DNA from: Methylobacterium soli
GTDB taxonomy: Bacteria > Pseudomonadota > Alphaproteobacteria > Rhizobiales > Beijerinckiaceae
Reading direction: 5' to 3'
Length of the DNA stretch: 64,000 nt
Assembly (NCBI RefSeq): GCF_008806385.1
Contig: NZ_VZZK01000008.1
Location: forward strand, 161,681-225,680
Part shown: in pieces, positions 9,129-19,146 of the stretch
Position numbering within the stretch: position 1 is the first letter of the stretch
Layout: each line of letters starts with the position of its first letter
The notes under the pieces: model-generated
What the model was told of the DNA's origin: nothing
Seen by the model: only the letters and a program-made list of their open reading frames with translations
The model's database searches: none
Translations under genes and position numbers: made by a program

Positions 9129-10442
9129 ATGCAGGTGCATCTTGTCGCGATCGGTACCCACGGCGACGTGCTGCCGATCCTCGCCCTGGCCAGCGCCCTG
9201 CGGGCCCGGGGACACGCGGTCGCCCTCGCGGCGCCGGCGCCCTTCGGGCCGCTCGCCGAGCGCGCCGGGATCCGCTTCCACGGGCTCGGCAGCGCGGCGG
9301 ATTACGAGCGCTTCACCGCCGAGCCCGATCTCTGGCGCCCCTGGCGCGGGGTCGCGCCGCTCTTCACCTATGTCTCGTCCCTGACGGAGCCGACCTATCG
9401 CTGGCTCGAGGCCGGCTGGAAGCCGGGCGCCGGAATCGTGGTCGCCTCGACCCTGAGCCTCGGGGCGCGGGTGGCGCAGGAACGCCTCGGCCTGCCGCTC
9501 GCGACCGTGCACGTCATGCCCTTCTTCATGGAGAGCCGGATCGATCCCCCGGCGCTGCCGGGCCTGCCGCTGCCGCGCTTCCTGCCCCCGCGGTTCCGGC
9601 ACTGGGTCGGGCTCGGGGCGGACAAATACGTGATCGGCCCGGCGGCGCTCCCCGGCCTCAACGCCTTCCGGGACGGGCTCGGCCTGCGGCCGGTGCGACG
9701 CCTGCGCCATTGGTGGAACCTCGCGCCGCGCCTGATCCTGATGTTTCCCGACTGGTTCACGCCGCCGCAGGCCGACTGGCCGGAACAGGCGGTGCAGGTC
9801 GGCTTTCCACTGGTCGACCGCTTCGGCGACACCGCCAGCCTCGATCCGGCGCTGACGGCCTTCCTCGACGCGGGCGCGCCGCCCCTCGTCTTCACCTACG
9901 GCTCGGCCATGCGGCAGGCGCGCGGCTTCTTCGAGACCGCGATCGCCCTGTGCCGCCGCATGGGGCGGCGCGGCGTGCTCCTGGCCCCGCAGGCGGACCA
10001 GGTGCCGGACGGACTGCCCCCCGGGATCATCCATCTCCCCTACGCCCCCTTGAGCCGGCTGCTGCCGCGGGCGGCCGCGCTGATCCATCACGGCGGCGTC
10101 GGCACGGTGGCGCAGGCGCTAGCGGCCGGCGTGCCGCAGCTGATCGTGCCCGTGGCCTTCGACCATTTCGACGAGGCCGCCAGGGTGCGCCGCCTCGGGC
10201 TCGGCACCACGCTGAGCCAGCGCGGCTTCACGCCGGCCCGGGCGGAGCGGCACCTGCGCCGGCTCCTCGCCTCGCCAAGCGTGGCGCGGGCGCTCGCGGA
10301 GGCGAAGGCCCGGATGCAGGCCGAGGACGGGATCGCGGGGGCCTGCGCGGCGATCGAGCGGATGGCGGCGGAGGCCAGCGAGCCGGCGCCCGCCCCGGCA
10401 CCGACGCCCGCGCCGGCACCGGTGCCCACGCCGGCACGCTGA
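9129..10442 (+). CDS. GT1-type glycosyltransferase (UGT-like)
   Basis: A 437-residue nucleotide-sugar glycosyltransferase of the GT-B fold. The N-terminal acceptor domain begins MQVHLVAIGTHGDVLPILAL, typical of sterol/antibiotic glucosyltransferase-like enzymes. The C-terminal donor domain carries the signature HHGGVGTVAQALAAGVPQLIVP and the acidic-aromatic FDHFDEAARV segment. The last ~20 residues are an Ala/Pro repeat tail outside the fold. The ATG at 9129 starts the first beta strand; the frame is open upstream to 8934 without family similarity. The acceptor (lipid, carotenoid or other) cannot be read from the sequence. Confidence 0.85.
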   Translation: MQVHLVAIGTHGDVLPILALASALRARGHAVALAAPAPFGPLAERAGIRFHGLGSAADYERFTAEPDLWRPWRGVAPLFTYVSSLTEPTYRWLEAGWKPGAGIVVASTLSLGARVAQERLGLPLATVHVMPFFMESRIDPPALPGLPLPRFLPPRFRHWVGLGADKYVIGPAALPGLNAFRDGLGLRPVRRLRHWWNLAPRLILMFPDWFTPPQADWPEQAVQVGFPLVDRFGDTASLDPALTAFLDAGAPPLVFTYGSAMRQARGFFETAIALCRRMGRRGVLLAPQADQVPDGLPPGIIHLPYAPLSRLLPRAAALIHHGGVGTVAQALAAGVPQLIVPVAFDHFDEAARVRRLGLGTTLSQRGFTPARAERHLRRLLASPSVARALAEAKARMQAEDGIAGACAAIERMAAEASEPAPAPAPTPAPAPVPTPAR

Positions 10443-10602
10443 TGGCCGCGCTCCGACGCTTGAGACCCACCCCAAGGAACGTGTCCGGCTCCGACCGTCA
10501 CTCCCGCCCAATGCCGGAACCGGGCCTGACGGGCAGCGGAGAGGTCAACCTGCGTCTCGTCTCAAGCCTTCGCGCCAGCGAAGCGCCCGAGCGGGCAGGC
10601 GC

Positions 10603-11232
10603 TCACGACGCGGTCTGGCGCAAGATCTCGGCGCGCAAGGCGTCAGGCTGCGGCGTGCCCGAGAACAGCCGGTCGCCGACCGCAACCGAGGGGACCGCAC
10701 GGATGCCGACCTCTCTTGCGAGCCGCAAAGCCGCGTCGTGGCGCTCTGCGTACTGCGGCGAGGCCAGCACCGCATCGAGCCCCTGCGGATCCAGGCCAAG
10801 CTCCCGAATGATTGCCTTGAGGAGAGCGGTGTCGCCGATATCCCGATCCTGCTGGAAGAAGGCGCGCAGAACCGCATCGACATAGGCCTCACCCTGGCCG
10901 TGCTCGACCGCATATTGAAGCCCCAGGAAGGCTTTGCGCGTGTAGGGCTGCGGCGAGACGCTCGGCAGGCGGATCGCGATGCCCATCCGCTCGGCGGTCG
11001 GGTAGACGCCCTGCTTCCAGGCGGCGGGGAGATAATCGTCCTCCGGCCGCAAGGTCGGCGTCGGATAGGGGCGCAACTCGAACGGCATCCAAACAATGTC
11101 CACCGCGAGCCCCTCGATCGCGGCGCGAATGACCTCCTTCCCCAAGAGGCAGTACGGGCAGACGAAATCGATCCAGACGCGAAGACGCACCCGCGAGACG
11201 TCTCCTGCGGCTGTGCTGGATTCCTGGCTCAT
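10603..11232 (-). CDS. DsbA/FrnE-family thioredoxin-fold oxidoreductase
   Basis: The 209-residue protein has a thioredoxin fold with an inserted helical domain, as in DsbA and 2-hydroxychromene-2-carboxylate isomerase relatives. The active site is DFVCPYC (Cys25 and Cys28), and the cis-proline loop is RAVPSVAV near residue 178. No signal peptide is present, so it is likely cytoplasmic, like FrnE. The start at 11232 has GAGGGAT upstream; the longer in-frame extension to 11340 is not conserved. It lies downstream of lolD on the same strand but the 139-base gap argues for separate transcription. Confidence 0.87.
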   Translation of the reverse strand: MSQESSTAAGDVSRVRLRVWIDFVCPYCLLGKEVIRAAIEGLAVDIVWMPFELRPYPTPTLRPEDDYLPAAWKQGVYPTAERMGIAIRLPSVSPQPYTRKAFLGLQYAVEHGQGEAYVDAVLRAFFQQDRDIGDTALLKAIIRELGLDPQGLDAVLASPQYAERHDAALRLAREVGIRAVPSVAVGDRLFSGTPQPDALRAEILRQTAS

Positions 11233-11371
11233 ATCCCTCAATTCCCTCGTCCGGCGCAGGCCATGGGCGGCGCCGAACATGCCGGCACCCGACTCAACGC
11301 GGACCTCAGGCGGCCAGCTCACTCGGCTTGATGGTGGCAATCGGTGGCGGGAGGGCGCGGGGACCCGCGCC

Positions 11372-12085
11372 TCAGGCCAGTTGCTCGATCATCCCGTCGC
11401 GGATCGTCACCCGGCGGTCCATCCGGGCGGCGAGATCGAGATTGTGCGTGGCGATCAGGGCCGCGAGGCCCGAGGCGCGCACCAGCGACATCAGGATCGA
11501 GAAGACGTGGCCGGCCGTGTGCGGGTCGAGATTGCCGGTGGGCTCGTCGGCCAGCAGCAGGCGCGGCCCGTTGGCGACCGCCCGCGCGATGGCGACGCGC
11601 TGCTGCTCGCCGCCCGACAGCTCCGCCGGCCGGTGCACCAGCCGGTCCTTGAGGCCGAGGAAGCTCAGAAGCTCGGCGGCGCGGCTCCGCGCCTCCTTGC
11701 GCGAGAGCCCGCGGATGAGCTGGGGCATCACCACGTTCTCCTGCGCCGAGAACTCGGGCAGCAGGTGGTGGAACTGGTAGACGAAGCCCATCTCCTCGCG
11801 GCGCAGGCGCGTGCGCTCGGCGTCGCTCATCGCCGCGGTGGGCTGGCCGCCGATATATACCTCGCCCCCGTCCGGCCGCTCCAGCAGGCCGGCGATGTGC
11901 AGGAGCGTCGACTTGCCGGCACCCGACGGGGCCACGAGGGCCACCAGCTCGCCGGGCCAGATCGCCAGGTCGGCGCCGCGCAGGATCTCGAGGGCGCCCT
12001 CGGCCTGCTTGTAGCGCCGCTCCACCCGGGCGAAGAACAGCGCCGGCACCGGCTGTGCGCCGGCGGGTTCGGGCGTGGTACTCAT
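11372..12085 (-). CDS. lolD: Lipoprotein-releasing ABC transporter ATP-binding protein
   Basis: LolD powers the LolCDE complex that extracts outer-membrane lipoproteins from the inner membrane. The 237-residue ATPase has Walker [10 protein letters not shown] (52-60), the signature LSGGEQQ (156-162) and Walker B LLLADEP (176-182), followed by GNLDP as in the LolD/MacB family. The H-loop is in ATHNLDLA. Start at 12085 gives the usual length after an extra N-terminal stretch of ~15 residues. It follows the permease gene by 20 bases on the same strand, so the pair is an operon. Confidence 0.92.
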   Translation of the reverse strand: MSTTPEPAGAQPVPALFFARVERRYKQAEGALEILRGADLAIWPGELVALVAPSGAGKSTLLHIAGLLERPDGGEVYIGGQPTAAMSDAERTRLRREEMGFVYQFHHLLPEFSAQENVVMPQLIRGLSRKEARSRAAELLSFLGLKDRLVHRPAELSGGEQQRVAIARAVANGPRLLLADEPTGNLDPHTAGHVFSILMSLVRASGLAALIATHNLDLAARMDRRVTIRDGMIEQLA

Positions 12086-12105
12086 CGGCGACGATCCCTT
12101 CCGGC

Positions 12106-13428
12106 TCAGCCGTACCGCAAAGCCTGCACCGGATCGAGCCGGGCGGCGCGCCAGGAGGGATAGAGCGTCGCCGCGAGCGAGAGCAGGAACGCCGTCACCA
12201 CCACCACGGTGATCTCGGTGGCGTTCATCTCGGCCGGGATCTCGGCGAGGAAGCGCACGGTCGGGTCCCAGGCGCCCGGGAAGAGCACCCGCTGAATCGG
12301 CTTGATGTTGAGGGTGATGAGGATGCCGAGCCCGAGGCCCCCGAGGGTCCCGACGAGGCCGATCAGCGCCCCGTTGATCAGGAACACCCGCATCACCGTG
12401 CCGGGCGTCGCCCCCATGGTGCGCAGGATCGCGATGTCGCTCGACTTGTCGCGCACGAGGAGGATCAGGCCCGAGATGATGTTGAGCGTCGCCACCACGA
12501 CGATGAGGCTGAGGATCAGGAACATCACGTTGCGCTCGACCTCGAGCGCGCCGAAGAAGGTCCGGTTGCGCTGGCGCCAATCGGTCAGCAGCACCGGGCG
12601 CTCGGCCGCCATCTCCAGGGGCTCGCGCATGTCGGCCACGCCGTCGGCATTGTCGAGGTAGATCTCGATCAGGCTGACATCGCCCTCGCGGTTGAAGAAG
12701 GCCTGCGACTCGGCGAGCGGCATGAACACAAAGGTCGAGTCGAACTCGGTCATGCCGATCTCGAACACCGCCTTGACCGCGTAGGCCTTGGTGCGGGGCG
12801 CCGTGCCGAACGGGGTGGTGGCGCCCTTCGGGGTCGAGAGCGTGATCTGGTCGCCCGCCTGCAACCCGAGGGATTCGGCGAGCCGCCGGCCGATGGCGAC
12901 GCCGGAGCCCTCGTCGAAGCCCTCCAGCGTGCCGCCGCGGATGTTCTTGGCGATCGCCCCGATCTTGTCGAGGTCCTCGCCCCGGACGCCCCGGACGAGG
13001 ACGCCGCTGCCGCCATAGGGCGAGGAGGCGAAGGCCTGCCCCTCCACGAGGGGAATCGCGGCGCGCACCCCCGCGACCTTCGAGAGCCGGTCGGAGAGGT
13101 CGGTGTAGTCGGTGAACAGCTTGTCGATGGGGGTGACGAAGACGTGGCCGTTGATGCCCACGATCTTCGACAGGAGCTCGGTGCGGAAGCCGTTCATCAC
13201 CGACAGGACGATGATGAGCGTGGCGACCCCGAGCGCGATGCCGAGCACGGAGAAGAAGGCCACCACCGAGACGCCGCCGCCCCGGCGCCGGGCGCGCAGG
13301 TAGCGCCCGGCCAGGATCCACTCGAAGGACGCGAAGGGCGGCGTCGCCCCGGCCCGGAAGCCTGCGCCGAGCCCCTTCAGGCGTGCCCCCAGGGCCGTTG
13401 CCAAGGCCGCTGTCCCACCGCCCGCCAT
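12106..13428 (-). CDS. lolC: Lipoprotein-releasing ABC transporter permease (LolC/LolE family)
   Basis: The 440-residue inner-membrane permease has one N-terminal membrane helix ([23 protein letters not shown], about 54-78), a large periplasmic domain and three C-terminal helices from about residue 310. The FtsX/MacB signature [17 protein letters not shown] lies between the second and third helices. Alphaproteobacteria often have a single LolC/E-type permease that forms a homodimer, which fits its lone position here. Its start is 7 bases downstream of the proS stop, so proS-lolC-lolD look co-transcribed. Confidence 0.92.
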   Translation of the reverse strand: MAGGGTAALATALGARLKGLGAGFRAGATPPFASFEWILAGRYLRARRRGGGVSVVAFFSVLGIALGVATLIIVLSVMNGFRTELLSKIVGINGHVFVTPIDKLFTDYTDLSDRLSKVAGVRAAIPLVEGQAFASSPYGGSGVLVRGVRGEDLDKIGAIAKNIRGGTLEGFDEGSGVAIGRRLAESLGLQAGDQITLSTPKGATTPFGTAPRTKAYAVKAVFEIGMTEFDSTFVFMPLAESQAFFNREGDVSLIEIYLDNADGVADMREPLEMAAERPVLLTDWRQRNRTFFGALEVERNVMFLILSLIVVVATLNIISGLILLVRDKSSDIAILRTMGATPGTVMRVFLINGALIGLVGTLGGLGLGILITLNIKPIQRVLFPGAWDPTVRFLAEIPAEMNATEITVVVVTAFLLSLAATLYPSWRAARLDPVQALRYG

Positions 13429-13435
13429 CGCCGCC

Positions 13436-14761
13436 TCAGACGCGCTTGATGCGCGAGAGCAGGTCGACCGGCGACAGGGTCTCGCGCTCGCCGCCCGCCC
13501 GGCGCTTCAGCTCGACCTTGCCCTCCGCGAGGCTCTTGGGCCCGACGATGACCTGCCAGGGCAGGCCGATCAGGTCGGCGGTGGCGAACTTGGCGCCCGG
13601 GCGCTCGTCGCGGTCGTCGTAGAGCACCGTGAGGCCGCCGGCCTCGAGCTGGGCCTGGATCTCCGCGCAGGCGGCGTCGGTCGCGCCATCGCCGGTCTTG
13701 AGGTTGATCAGCGCCACGTCGAAGGGCGCCACCGCCTCCGGCCAGATGATGCCGGCCTCGTCGTGGCTCGCCTCGATGATCGCGGCGACGAGCCGGCTCG
13801 GGCCGATGCCGTAGGAGCCCATATGGACGGGCCGCTCGATCCCGTCCGGCCCCGCCACCCTGGCGCCCATCGGCTCGGAATACTTGGTGCCGAAATAGAA
13901 GATGTGGCCGACCTCGATGCCGCGGGCCGAGAGGCGGCTCGCCTCAGGCACCTCCGCGAAGGCCTCGGGCTCGTGCATCTCGCTCGTCGCGGCGTAGTGC
14001 GAGGTCCAGGCGTCGACGGTGCCCTGCAGCCCCGCGACATCGTCGAAATCGGTCGAGGCGGGCGGGATCTCGAAATCCAGGTAGGCGCGGTCGCAATAGA
14101 CCTCGCTCTCGCCGGTCTTGGCCAGGATGATGAATTCGTGGCTGAGGTCGCCGCCGATCGGGCCCGTATCGGCCCGCATCGGGATCGCGTTGAGGCCGAG
14201 CCCCGCGAAGGTGCGCAGATAGGCCACGAACATCCGGTTATAGGCGTGGCGGGCGCCGGCCTGGTCGAAATCGAAGGAATAGGCGTCCTTCATCAGGAAC
14301 TCGCGCGAGCGCATGGTGCCGAAGCGCGGGCGCACCTCGTCCCGGAACTTCCACGAGATCTGGTAGAGGTTCTTCGGCAGATCCTTGTAGGAGCGCACGC
14401 TGCCGCGGAAGATCTCGGTGATCACCTCTTCGGCGGTGGGGCCGTAGAGCATCTCGCGCTCGTGCCGGTCGGTGATGCGGAGCATCTCCTTGCCGTAGGC
14501 CTCGTAGCGGCCCGATTCCCGCCAGAGCTCGGCCGATTGCACGGTCGGCATCAGGAGCTCGATGGCGCCGGAGCGGTCCTGCTCCTCGCGGATCACGGCG
14601 CAGACCCGGTTGAGGACGCGCAGGCCCAGCGGCAGCCACGCGTAGATGCCGGCGGATTCCTGGCGGACCAGGCCCGCCCGCAGCATCAGGCGGTGCGAGA
14701 CGATCTCGGCTTCCTTGGGCGTCTCGCGCAGAGTGGGTAGAAAGTAGCGGGAGAGACGCAT
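13436..14761 (-). CDS. proS: Prolyl-tRNA synthetase, short form
   Basis: A class II aminoacyl-tRNA synthetase that charges tRNA-Pro. With 441 residues it is the short type common in alphaproteobacteria: the catalytic core (motif 1 around residue 60, motif 2 [27 protein letters not shown] split here as [10 protein letters not shown] and RSREFLMKD, motif 3 GSYGIGPSR) is directly joined to the anticodon domain. The ~180-residue INS editing domain of the E. coli enzyme is absent. [10 protein letters not shown] at 14761 is the usual start; an upstream ATG at 14776 is possible. Confidence 0.94.
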   Translation of the reverse strand: MRLSRYFLPTLRETPKEAEIVSHRLMLRAGLVRQESAGIYAWLPLGLRVLNRVCAVIREEQDRSGAIELLMPTVQSAELWRESGRYEAYGKEMLRITDRHEREMLYGPTAEEVITEIFRGSVRSYKDLPKNLYQISWKFRDEVRPRFGTMRSREFLMKDAYSFDFDQAGARHAYNRMFVAYLRTFAGLGLNAIPMRADTGPIGGDLSHEFIILAKTGESEVYCDRAYLDFEIPPASTDFDDVAGLQGTVDAWTSHYAATSEMHEPEAFAEVPEASRLSARGIEVGHIFYFGTKYSEPMGARVAGPDGIERPVHMGSYGIGPSRLVAAIIEASHDEAGIIWPEAVAPFDVALINLKTGDGATDAACAEIQAQLEAGGLTVLYDDRDERPGAKFATADLIGLPWQVIVGPKSLAEGKVELKRRAGGERETLSPVDLLSRIKRV

Positions 14762-15131
14762 GGGAGGCCTTGGCATGTCGGGGGCGGCGGAATGCGGACA
14801 GCCGCGCCCGGGCACACAACACATTGCTTCGGGAAAACACAAGCACCGCGGCGCCGACGCGGTGCCGCGTGGCCATTTCGGCGGCCGAACGAGCCATTCT
14901 GGCCCAGTGGTTCGGGAAAATCAGGGAAGCTTGACGCTTTCCCGGCAGAAAAACGCAAATTTCTGCCACGAGGCGGGTGACAACACGAATTCTTATTCCT
15001 ATAAGCGAGCCCGTGATGGTTGCACCGCCCGCAAGAGGCGACGCACGGTCCGGGTCTTGGGAGGAACATCCAGCCGCCACGCAGTCAATGCGTCGGATAA
15101 TTCAAGGCTGAGCCAGATTTCTACTCGCTTG
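14762..15131. other. Intergenic region upstream of proS
   Basis: No convincing protein gene. It contains a perfect 7-bp inverted repeat, GGCAGAA (14944-14950) and TTCTGCC (14961-14967), that may lie in the proS promoter or leader, and a TTGACG hexamer at 14931 on the plus strand. A 31-codon plus-strand frame (15014-15109, MVAPPARG start) ends shortly before a strong terminator, leaving open a small RNA or leader peptide. Confidence 0.3.
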
Positions 15132-15166
15132 AAAAGCAAGGCACCGCGCCTTGCTTTTTTGTTTTT
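15132..15166. terminator. Bidirectional rho-independent terminator
   Basis: AAAAGCAAGGC (15132-15142) and GCCTTGCTTTT (15148-15158) form a perfect 11-bp stem with a 5-nt loop. On the plus strand it is followed by TTTTTTGTTTTT; on the minus strand the stem itself supplies four T residues. It serves the leftward sugar transporter gene (stop at 15203) and may also end a rightward transcript. Confidence 0.8.
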
Positions 15167-15202
15167 GGAGGCCCCCACGCCGCCGGGCCGGTGCCGGCGC
15201 AC

Positions 15203-16528
15203 TCAAGCCGCCATCGCCCGGGTGGACTCGGCCTCCGGGCCGGCCGCGCCCTCGCGCAGGTTGGCGAGCGCGTAGACGGCGATGCAGAGGTAGCAGAGAA
15301 CCGGGGCGCCGAGCGCCGCGCTCAGGCCGACATGGTCGGCCAGGAGCCCGGTGGCGACCGGCACCACCGCGCCGCCCACGATAGCGACGCAGACAATGCC
15401 GGCCCCCTGCGCCGTGCGCTCGCCGAGCCCCTCGATCGCCATCGCGAAGATCGTCGGGAACATGATGGCGTTGGCGAGCCCGACCGCCAGCAGGGTCCAG
15501 GCCGCGAACGGGCCGTCGGAGAGACCCGAGACCGTGGCGAGGAGCCCCGCCGCCAGCGCGCAGGCCGCGAGCGCCGCCCCGGCCCGGACGTAGCGCAAGA
15601 CGACGCTGCCGACGACGCGGCCGACCAGGGCGCCACCCCAATAGACGCTGAGCAGGTGCCCGGCACTGGCCGGATCGGCCCCGAGGACGCGGGGCTGCTC
15701 GAGATAGCTCACCATCAGGGTGCCGATGGCGACCTCCGCGCCGACATAGAGGAAGATCGCCAGCGCCCCGAGGGCGAGGCGCGGCCGGCGCAGCAGATCG
15801 AGGCCGAGCCCCAGCGCCGGCCGCGCCCGCGCATCCTCGCGCAGCCAGGAGCGCAGGCACCAGAACAGGATCGCGAGCCCGATCAGGACCCCGGCGATGA
15901 CGAGGAACGGCGTCTGCAGCACCGCGGCCTCGGCCTGACGGGCCGCCGCCAGCGCCGCCGGCGAGAGGGTGGCGGGGTCGAGCGGGGTCTGGGTCCCGCG
16001 CGAGAGGATCGCCCAGGCGCCGATGGCCGGGCCGACCGTGGTGCCGAGCGCGTTGAAGGTCTGGGCCAGCGTCAGCCGGCTCGGCGCCTGCGCGGCGGGG
16101 CCGAGCCGCGTCACCAGGGGATTGGCCGCCACCTGCAGCACCGCGATGCCCGACGCCATCACGAAGAGCGCCAGCAGGAAGAGGGGGTAGAGGCCGATCC
16201 GCGCGGCCGGCGTGAACATCAGGCCGCCCAACGCCATCACGGCGAGCCCGAGGACGAGGCCGCGGATATAGCCGATGCGGGCGACCAGCAAACCCGCCGG
16301 CAAGGACACGATGGCGTAGGCGAGGAAGAAGCAGAACTGCGTCAGCGTCGCCTCGGCGTAGCTCAGGGCGAACAGGCCCTTGAGCTTCGGCGTGATGATG
16401 TCGACCAGGACGGTGGCGAGCCCCCAGGTGAAGAACAGGGCCAGCATGATGGGCAGGAGCAAGCGGCGCCGCCCGTCCGTCGCCTCGCCGCCAGCGCCCT
16501 CGTCCGCCGCGCGCGCCGGTGGCAGCAT
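15203..16528 (-). CDS. MFS sugar transporter, FucP/GluP-like
   Basis: A 441-residue inner-membrane transporter with 12 predicted helices. The first helix region (LALFFTWGLATVLVDIITPKLKGLF) and FCFFLAYAIVSLPAGLLVARIGYIRGL match the fucose/glucose/galactose:H+ symporter branch of the major facilitator superfamily, as does ANPLVTRLG and TFNALGTTVGP near helix 5. The substrate cannot be read from sequence. The start ATG at 16528 has GGGGAGGGG 3-5 nt upstream. It is transcribed alone, with a strong terminator 40 bases after its stop. Confidence 0.85.
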   Translation of the reverse strand: MLPPARAADEGAGGEATDGRRRLLLPIMLALFFTWGLATVLVDIITPKLKGLFALSYAEATLTQFCFFLAYAIVSLPAGLLVARIGYIRGLVLGLAVMALGGLMFTPAARIGLYPLFLLALFVMASGIAVLQVAANPLVTRLGPAAQAPSRLTLAQTFNALGTTVGPAIGAWAILSRGTQTPLDPATLSPAALAAARQAEAAVLQTPFLVIAGVLIGLAILFWCLRSWLREDARARPALGLGLDLLRRPRLALGALAIFLYVGAEVAIGTLMVSYLEQPRVLGADPASAGHLLSVYWGGALVGRVVGSVVLRYVRAGAALAACALAAGLLATVSGLSDGPFAAWTLLAVGLANAIMFPTIFAMAIEGLGERTAQGAGIVCVAIVGGAVVPVATGLLADHVGLSAALGAPVLCYLCIAVYALANLREGAAGPEAESTRAMAA

Positions 16529-16625
16529 CGGCCCCTCCCCTGTCAGCGGCCCGTCGGCTCAAGGAGCCGCGCGGCCTTGCGGACTTTTGTCGGAGGGGGC
16601 TCCCCCCTGTCAATTGCGGGGCCGT

Positions 16626-16949
16626 TTACAAACCCGCGAGCGGAAACACCGCGAGGGCGGCGAGCAGAGCCGCCCCGGCGAAGAGGGTGGTCCAGACCGC
16701 CTTCTCGCGCATGCGCGGCAGGGCGGGCGCCCCGAGATCCTGCCCGGGCACGATGCGCTCGGCCCGCGTCTCGGGCTGGTTGCGCAGCGGCAGGATCGCG
16801 AAAAGCAGCGTCCACCACAGGACGAAGTAGAGGGCGATGGCGCCCCCCACCGTGAGCTTGAACAGGCCCACCGCCACCGCGATGAAGGCGGCGGCCAGCG
16901 CGACCACGGTCGCGAGCGTGCGCGGGGTGGTGCGGGCGAGCGCGTGCAT
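16626..16949 (-). CDS. DUF1467-family small membrane protein
   Basis: The 107-residue product has two membrane helices, about 13-45 (TLATVVALAAAFIAVAVGLFKLTVGGAIALYFVLWW, interrupted) and a C-terminal one (TTLFAGAALLAALAVFPLAGL). Between them is the loop PLRNQPETRAERIVPGQDLGAPALPRMREKA, typical of DUF1467. The family regularly follows mce and rnj in Rhizobiales; its function is unknown. ATG at 16949 has GGGAG 8 nt upstream. It follows mce by 23 bases and is probably the last gene of the nuo-birA-rnj-mce transcript. Confidence 0.82.
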   Translation of the reverse strand: MHALARTTPRTLATVVALAAAFIAVAVGLFKLTVGGAIALYFVLWWTLLFAILPLRNQPETRAERIVPGQDLGAPALPRMREKAVWTTLFAGAALLAALAVFPLAGL

Positions 16950-16972
16950 CGGATGATCTCCCACGAGGCCGG

Positions 16973-17377
16973 TCAGACCTGCTCCAGCTCGGTCAGGGTG
17001 CCGAGGAAGTCCTTCGGGTGCAGGAACAGGACCGGCTTGCCGTGGGCACCGATGCGGGGCTCGCCGGTGCCGAGCACCCGGGCGCCCTGCGCCTTGAGCG
17101 TGTCGCGGGCGGCCAGGATGTCGTCGACCTCGTAGCAGACGTGGTGGACGCCGCCGCCGGGATTGCGCTCGACGAAGCTCGCGATCGGCGAGTTCTCGCC
17201 CAGCGGCGCCATCAGCTCGACCTTGCTGTTGGGCAATTCCACGAACACGACCGTGACGCCGTGCTCGGGCTGCGGCAGGGGCTCGGAGATCTTCGCCCCC
17301 AGCGTGTCCCGGTAGACGGCGCAGGCCGCTTCGAGATCGCGCACCGCGATGGCCACGTGGTTGAGCCGGCCGATCAT
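16973..17377 (-). CDS. mce: Methylmalonyl-CoA epimerase
   Basis: It interconverts (2R)- and (2S)-methylmalonyl-CoA, needed for propionyl-CoA and ethylmalonyl-CoA pathway carbon flow. The 134-residue protein is a vicinal-oxygen-chelate fold: two beta-alpha-beta modules with metal ligands expected at His7 (LNHVAIAV), His in GVHHVCYEV and the C-terminal Glu in GTLTELEQV. FVERNPGGGVHH is characteristic. The start at 17377 has GGGAG upstream; the longer frame to 17431 is unconserved. It sits 79 bases downstream of rnj. Confidence 0.93.
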   Translation of the reverse strand: MIGRLNHVAIAVRDLEAACAVYRDTLGAKISEPLPQPEHGVTVVFVELPNSKVELMAPLGENSPIASFVERNPGGGVHHVCYEVDDILAARDTLKAQGARVLGTGEPRIGAHGKPVLFLHPKDFLGTLTELEQV

Positions 17378-17456
17378 TGTCTCGCTCCCTGTCCTTCGCG
17401 TTCCTGCCGCGGCACGCGCCTGTCCGATCATCCGGAGACGCGTGCCGCAGCTCCTA

Positions 17457-19130
17457 TCACACCTCGACCACCTGCACGTGGCAGGCGGGCTTCTTGCCCC
17501 AGGTCTCGTTGACGGCCGAGCGGACGGCGCGGTCGACCGCCTTCTCGACAGCCTCCGAATCCCGGCGCTTGCCCTTCGAGAGGCCCGAGAGGGTGCGGCC
17601 GACGGTCTCCACCACCGTGTCGAGGAGCGGCTGGCCGCCGCGCCCGCGATTGGGCAGGCCGATGATGTCGATGGCGGGCTCGCCCAGGACCTCGCCGGTC
17701 TCGTCGATGGCGATGGCGACCGAGACGAGGCCGGCCTGGGCGAGCTTGCGCCGCTCGGGGATCGCCCGGTCGCGGTCGTCGATCAGGACGTTGCCGTCCT
17801 TGTAGAGGCGCCCGGCCTTGACGTGATCGACCACCTCGGCCTTGCCGGGCGCCAGCCGGATCAGGCTGCCGTTGCGGGCCTTGACGACGTTCTGGACGCC
17901 CTGCGCCCGGGCGAAGCGCGCGTGCTCGTCGAGGTGGAGGGCCTCGCCATGGACCGGGATCGCCGTCTGCGGCCGGGTCCAGGCATACATCTCGGCCATC
18001 TCGTCGCGGCGCGGGTGGCCGGAGACGTGGACGAGCTCGGTCCGGTCCGTGACCACCTCGACGCCCTGGTTGATCAGGTCGTTGATGATGGAGCCGACTT
18101 CCCGCTCGTTGCCGGGAATCGCCCGGGAGGAGAAGATCACCCGGTCGCCCGACGCCAGGGTGACGTCCGGGTGGTCCTTGCGGGAGACCCGAGCCAGCGC
18201 CGCCCGCGGCTCGCCCTGCGAGCCGGTGAGCAGCGTCACGACCTTCTCGCGCGGCAGGTAGCCGTAGCTGTCGGCGGAGCGGAAATCGGGCAGGCCGTCG
18301 AGGAAGCCGCATTCGCGGGCGACGTCGATCACCCGGTCCATGGCCCGGCCCACCGCGATGACCTCGCGCCCGCAGGCCTTGGCGGCCTCTGCCACCGCGC
18401 GGATGCGGGCGACGTTCGACGCGAAGGTCGTCACCGCGACCCGGTGCGGCGCCTCGGCGATGAGGCGGCTCAGGGTGGCGGCGACCTCGGCCTCGCTCGG
18501 GGAGCGCCCCTCGCGCACGACGTTGGTGGAATCGCAGACCATCGCCAGGATGCCCTCGTCGCCGAGCGCCCGGAAGGCCGATTCCTCGGTGACGTCGCCG
18601 AGGATCGGGGTCGCGTCGAGCTTCCAGTCGCCGGTGTGGAGCACGAGCCCGTGGGCGGTGCGGATCGCCACCGCGTTCGATTCGGGGATCGAGTGCGAGA
18701 CCGGCACGAAATCGATCTCGAACGGCCCGAGCGTGACCCGGCGACCGGGCTTGATCTCGCGCAGCTCCACCTTCGGCGCGCCGGGCTCGCCGAGGCGGCG
18801 CGTTTCCAGGAGGCTCTTGGCGAAGCGCGTGGCGTAGACCGGCACCTTCAGGCGCGGCCACAGCTCGCTGATCGCCCCGATATGGTCCTCGTGCGCGTGC
18901 GTGATGAAGATGCCGAGCAGATCGGCCTTGCGCTCCTCGATGAAGGACAGGTCCGGGAACATGAGGTCGATGCCCGGCATCGCCTCCTCGCCCGCGAAAC
19001 CCATCCCGCAATCGACCATGATCCATTTCCGGCGCTTCTCCGGGCCGAAGCCGTAGAGCGCCGCGTTCATGCCGATCTCGCCCACCCCGCCGAGCGGCAG
19101 GAAGACGAGCTCGTCTTGGCCCATCGTCAT
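17457..19130 (-). CDS. rnj: Ribonuclease J
   Basis: RNase J is a 5'-3' exonuclease and endonuclease of the metallo-beta-lactamase/beta-CASP family acting in mRNA decay and rRNA maturation. The 557-residue protein has the zinc motif HAHEDHIG (78-85), HTGDWKLD, the beta-CASP region with TGSQGEPRAAL and SSRAIPGNE, then VSGHPRRDE and PVHGE. A C-terminal domain follows. ATG at 19130 (MTMGQDEL) is taken as the start, with an ATG 6 bases on as alternative. It is 16 bases downstream of birA. Confidence 0.94.
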   Translation of the reverse strand: MTMGQDELVFLPLGGVGEIGMNAALYGFGPEKRRKWIMVDCGMGFAGEEAMPGIDLMFPDLSFIEERKADLLGIFITHAHEDHIGAISELWPRLKVPVYATRFAKSLLETRRLGEPGAPKVELREIKPGRRVTLGPFEIDFVPVSHSIPESNAVAIRTAHGLVLHTGDWKLDATPILGDVTEESAFRALGDEGILAMVCDSTNVVREGRSPSEAEVAATLSRLIAEAPHRVAVTTFASNVARIRAVAEAAKACGREVIAVGRAMDRVIDVARECGFLDGLPDFRSADSYGYLPREKVVTLLTGSQGEPRAALARVSRKDHPDVTLASGDRVIFSSRAIPGNEREVGSIINDLINQGVEVVTDRTELVHVSGHPRRDEMAEMYAWTRPQTAIPVHGEALHLDEHARFARAQGVQNVVKARNGSLIRLAPGKAEVVDHVKAGRLYKDGNVLIDDRDRAIPERRKLAQAGLVSVAIAIDETGEVLGEPAIDIIGLPNRGRGGQPLLDTVVETVGRTLSGLSKGKRRDSEAVEKAVDRAVRSAVNETWGKKPACHVQVVEV

Positions 19131-19146
19131 TCTGTTCAATCCAACG

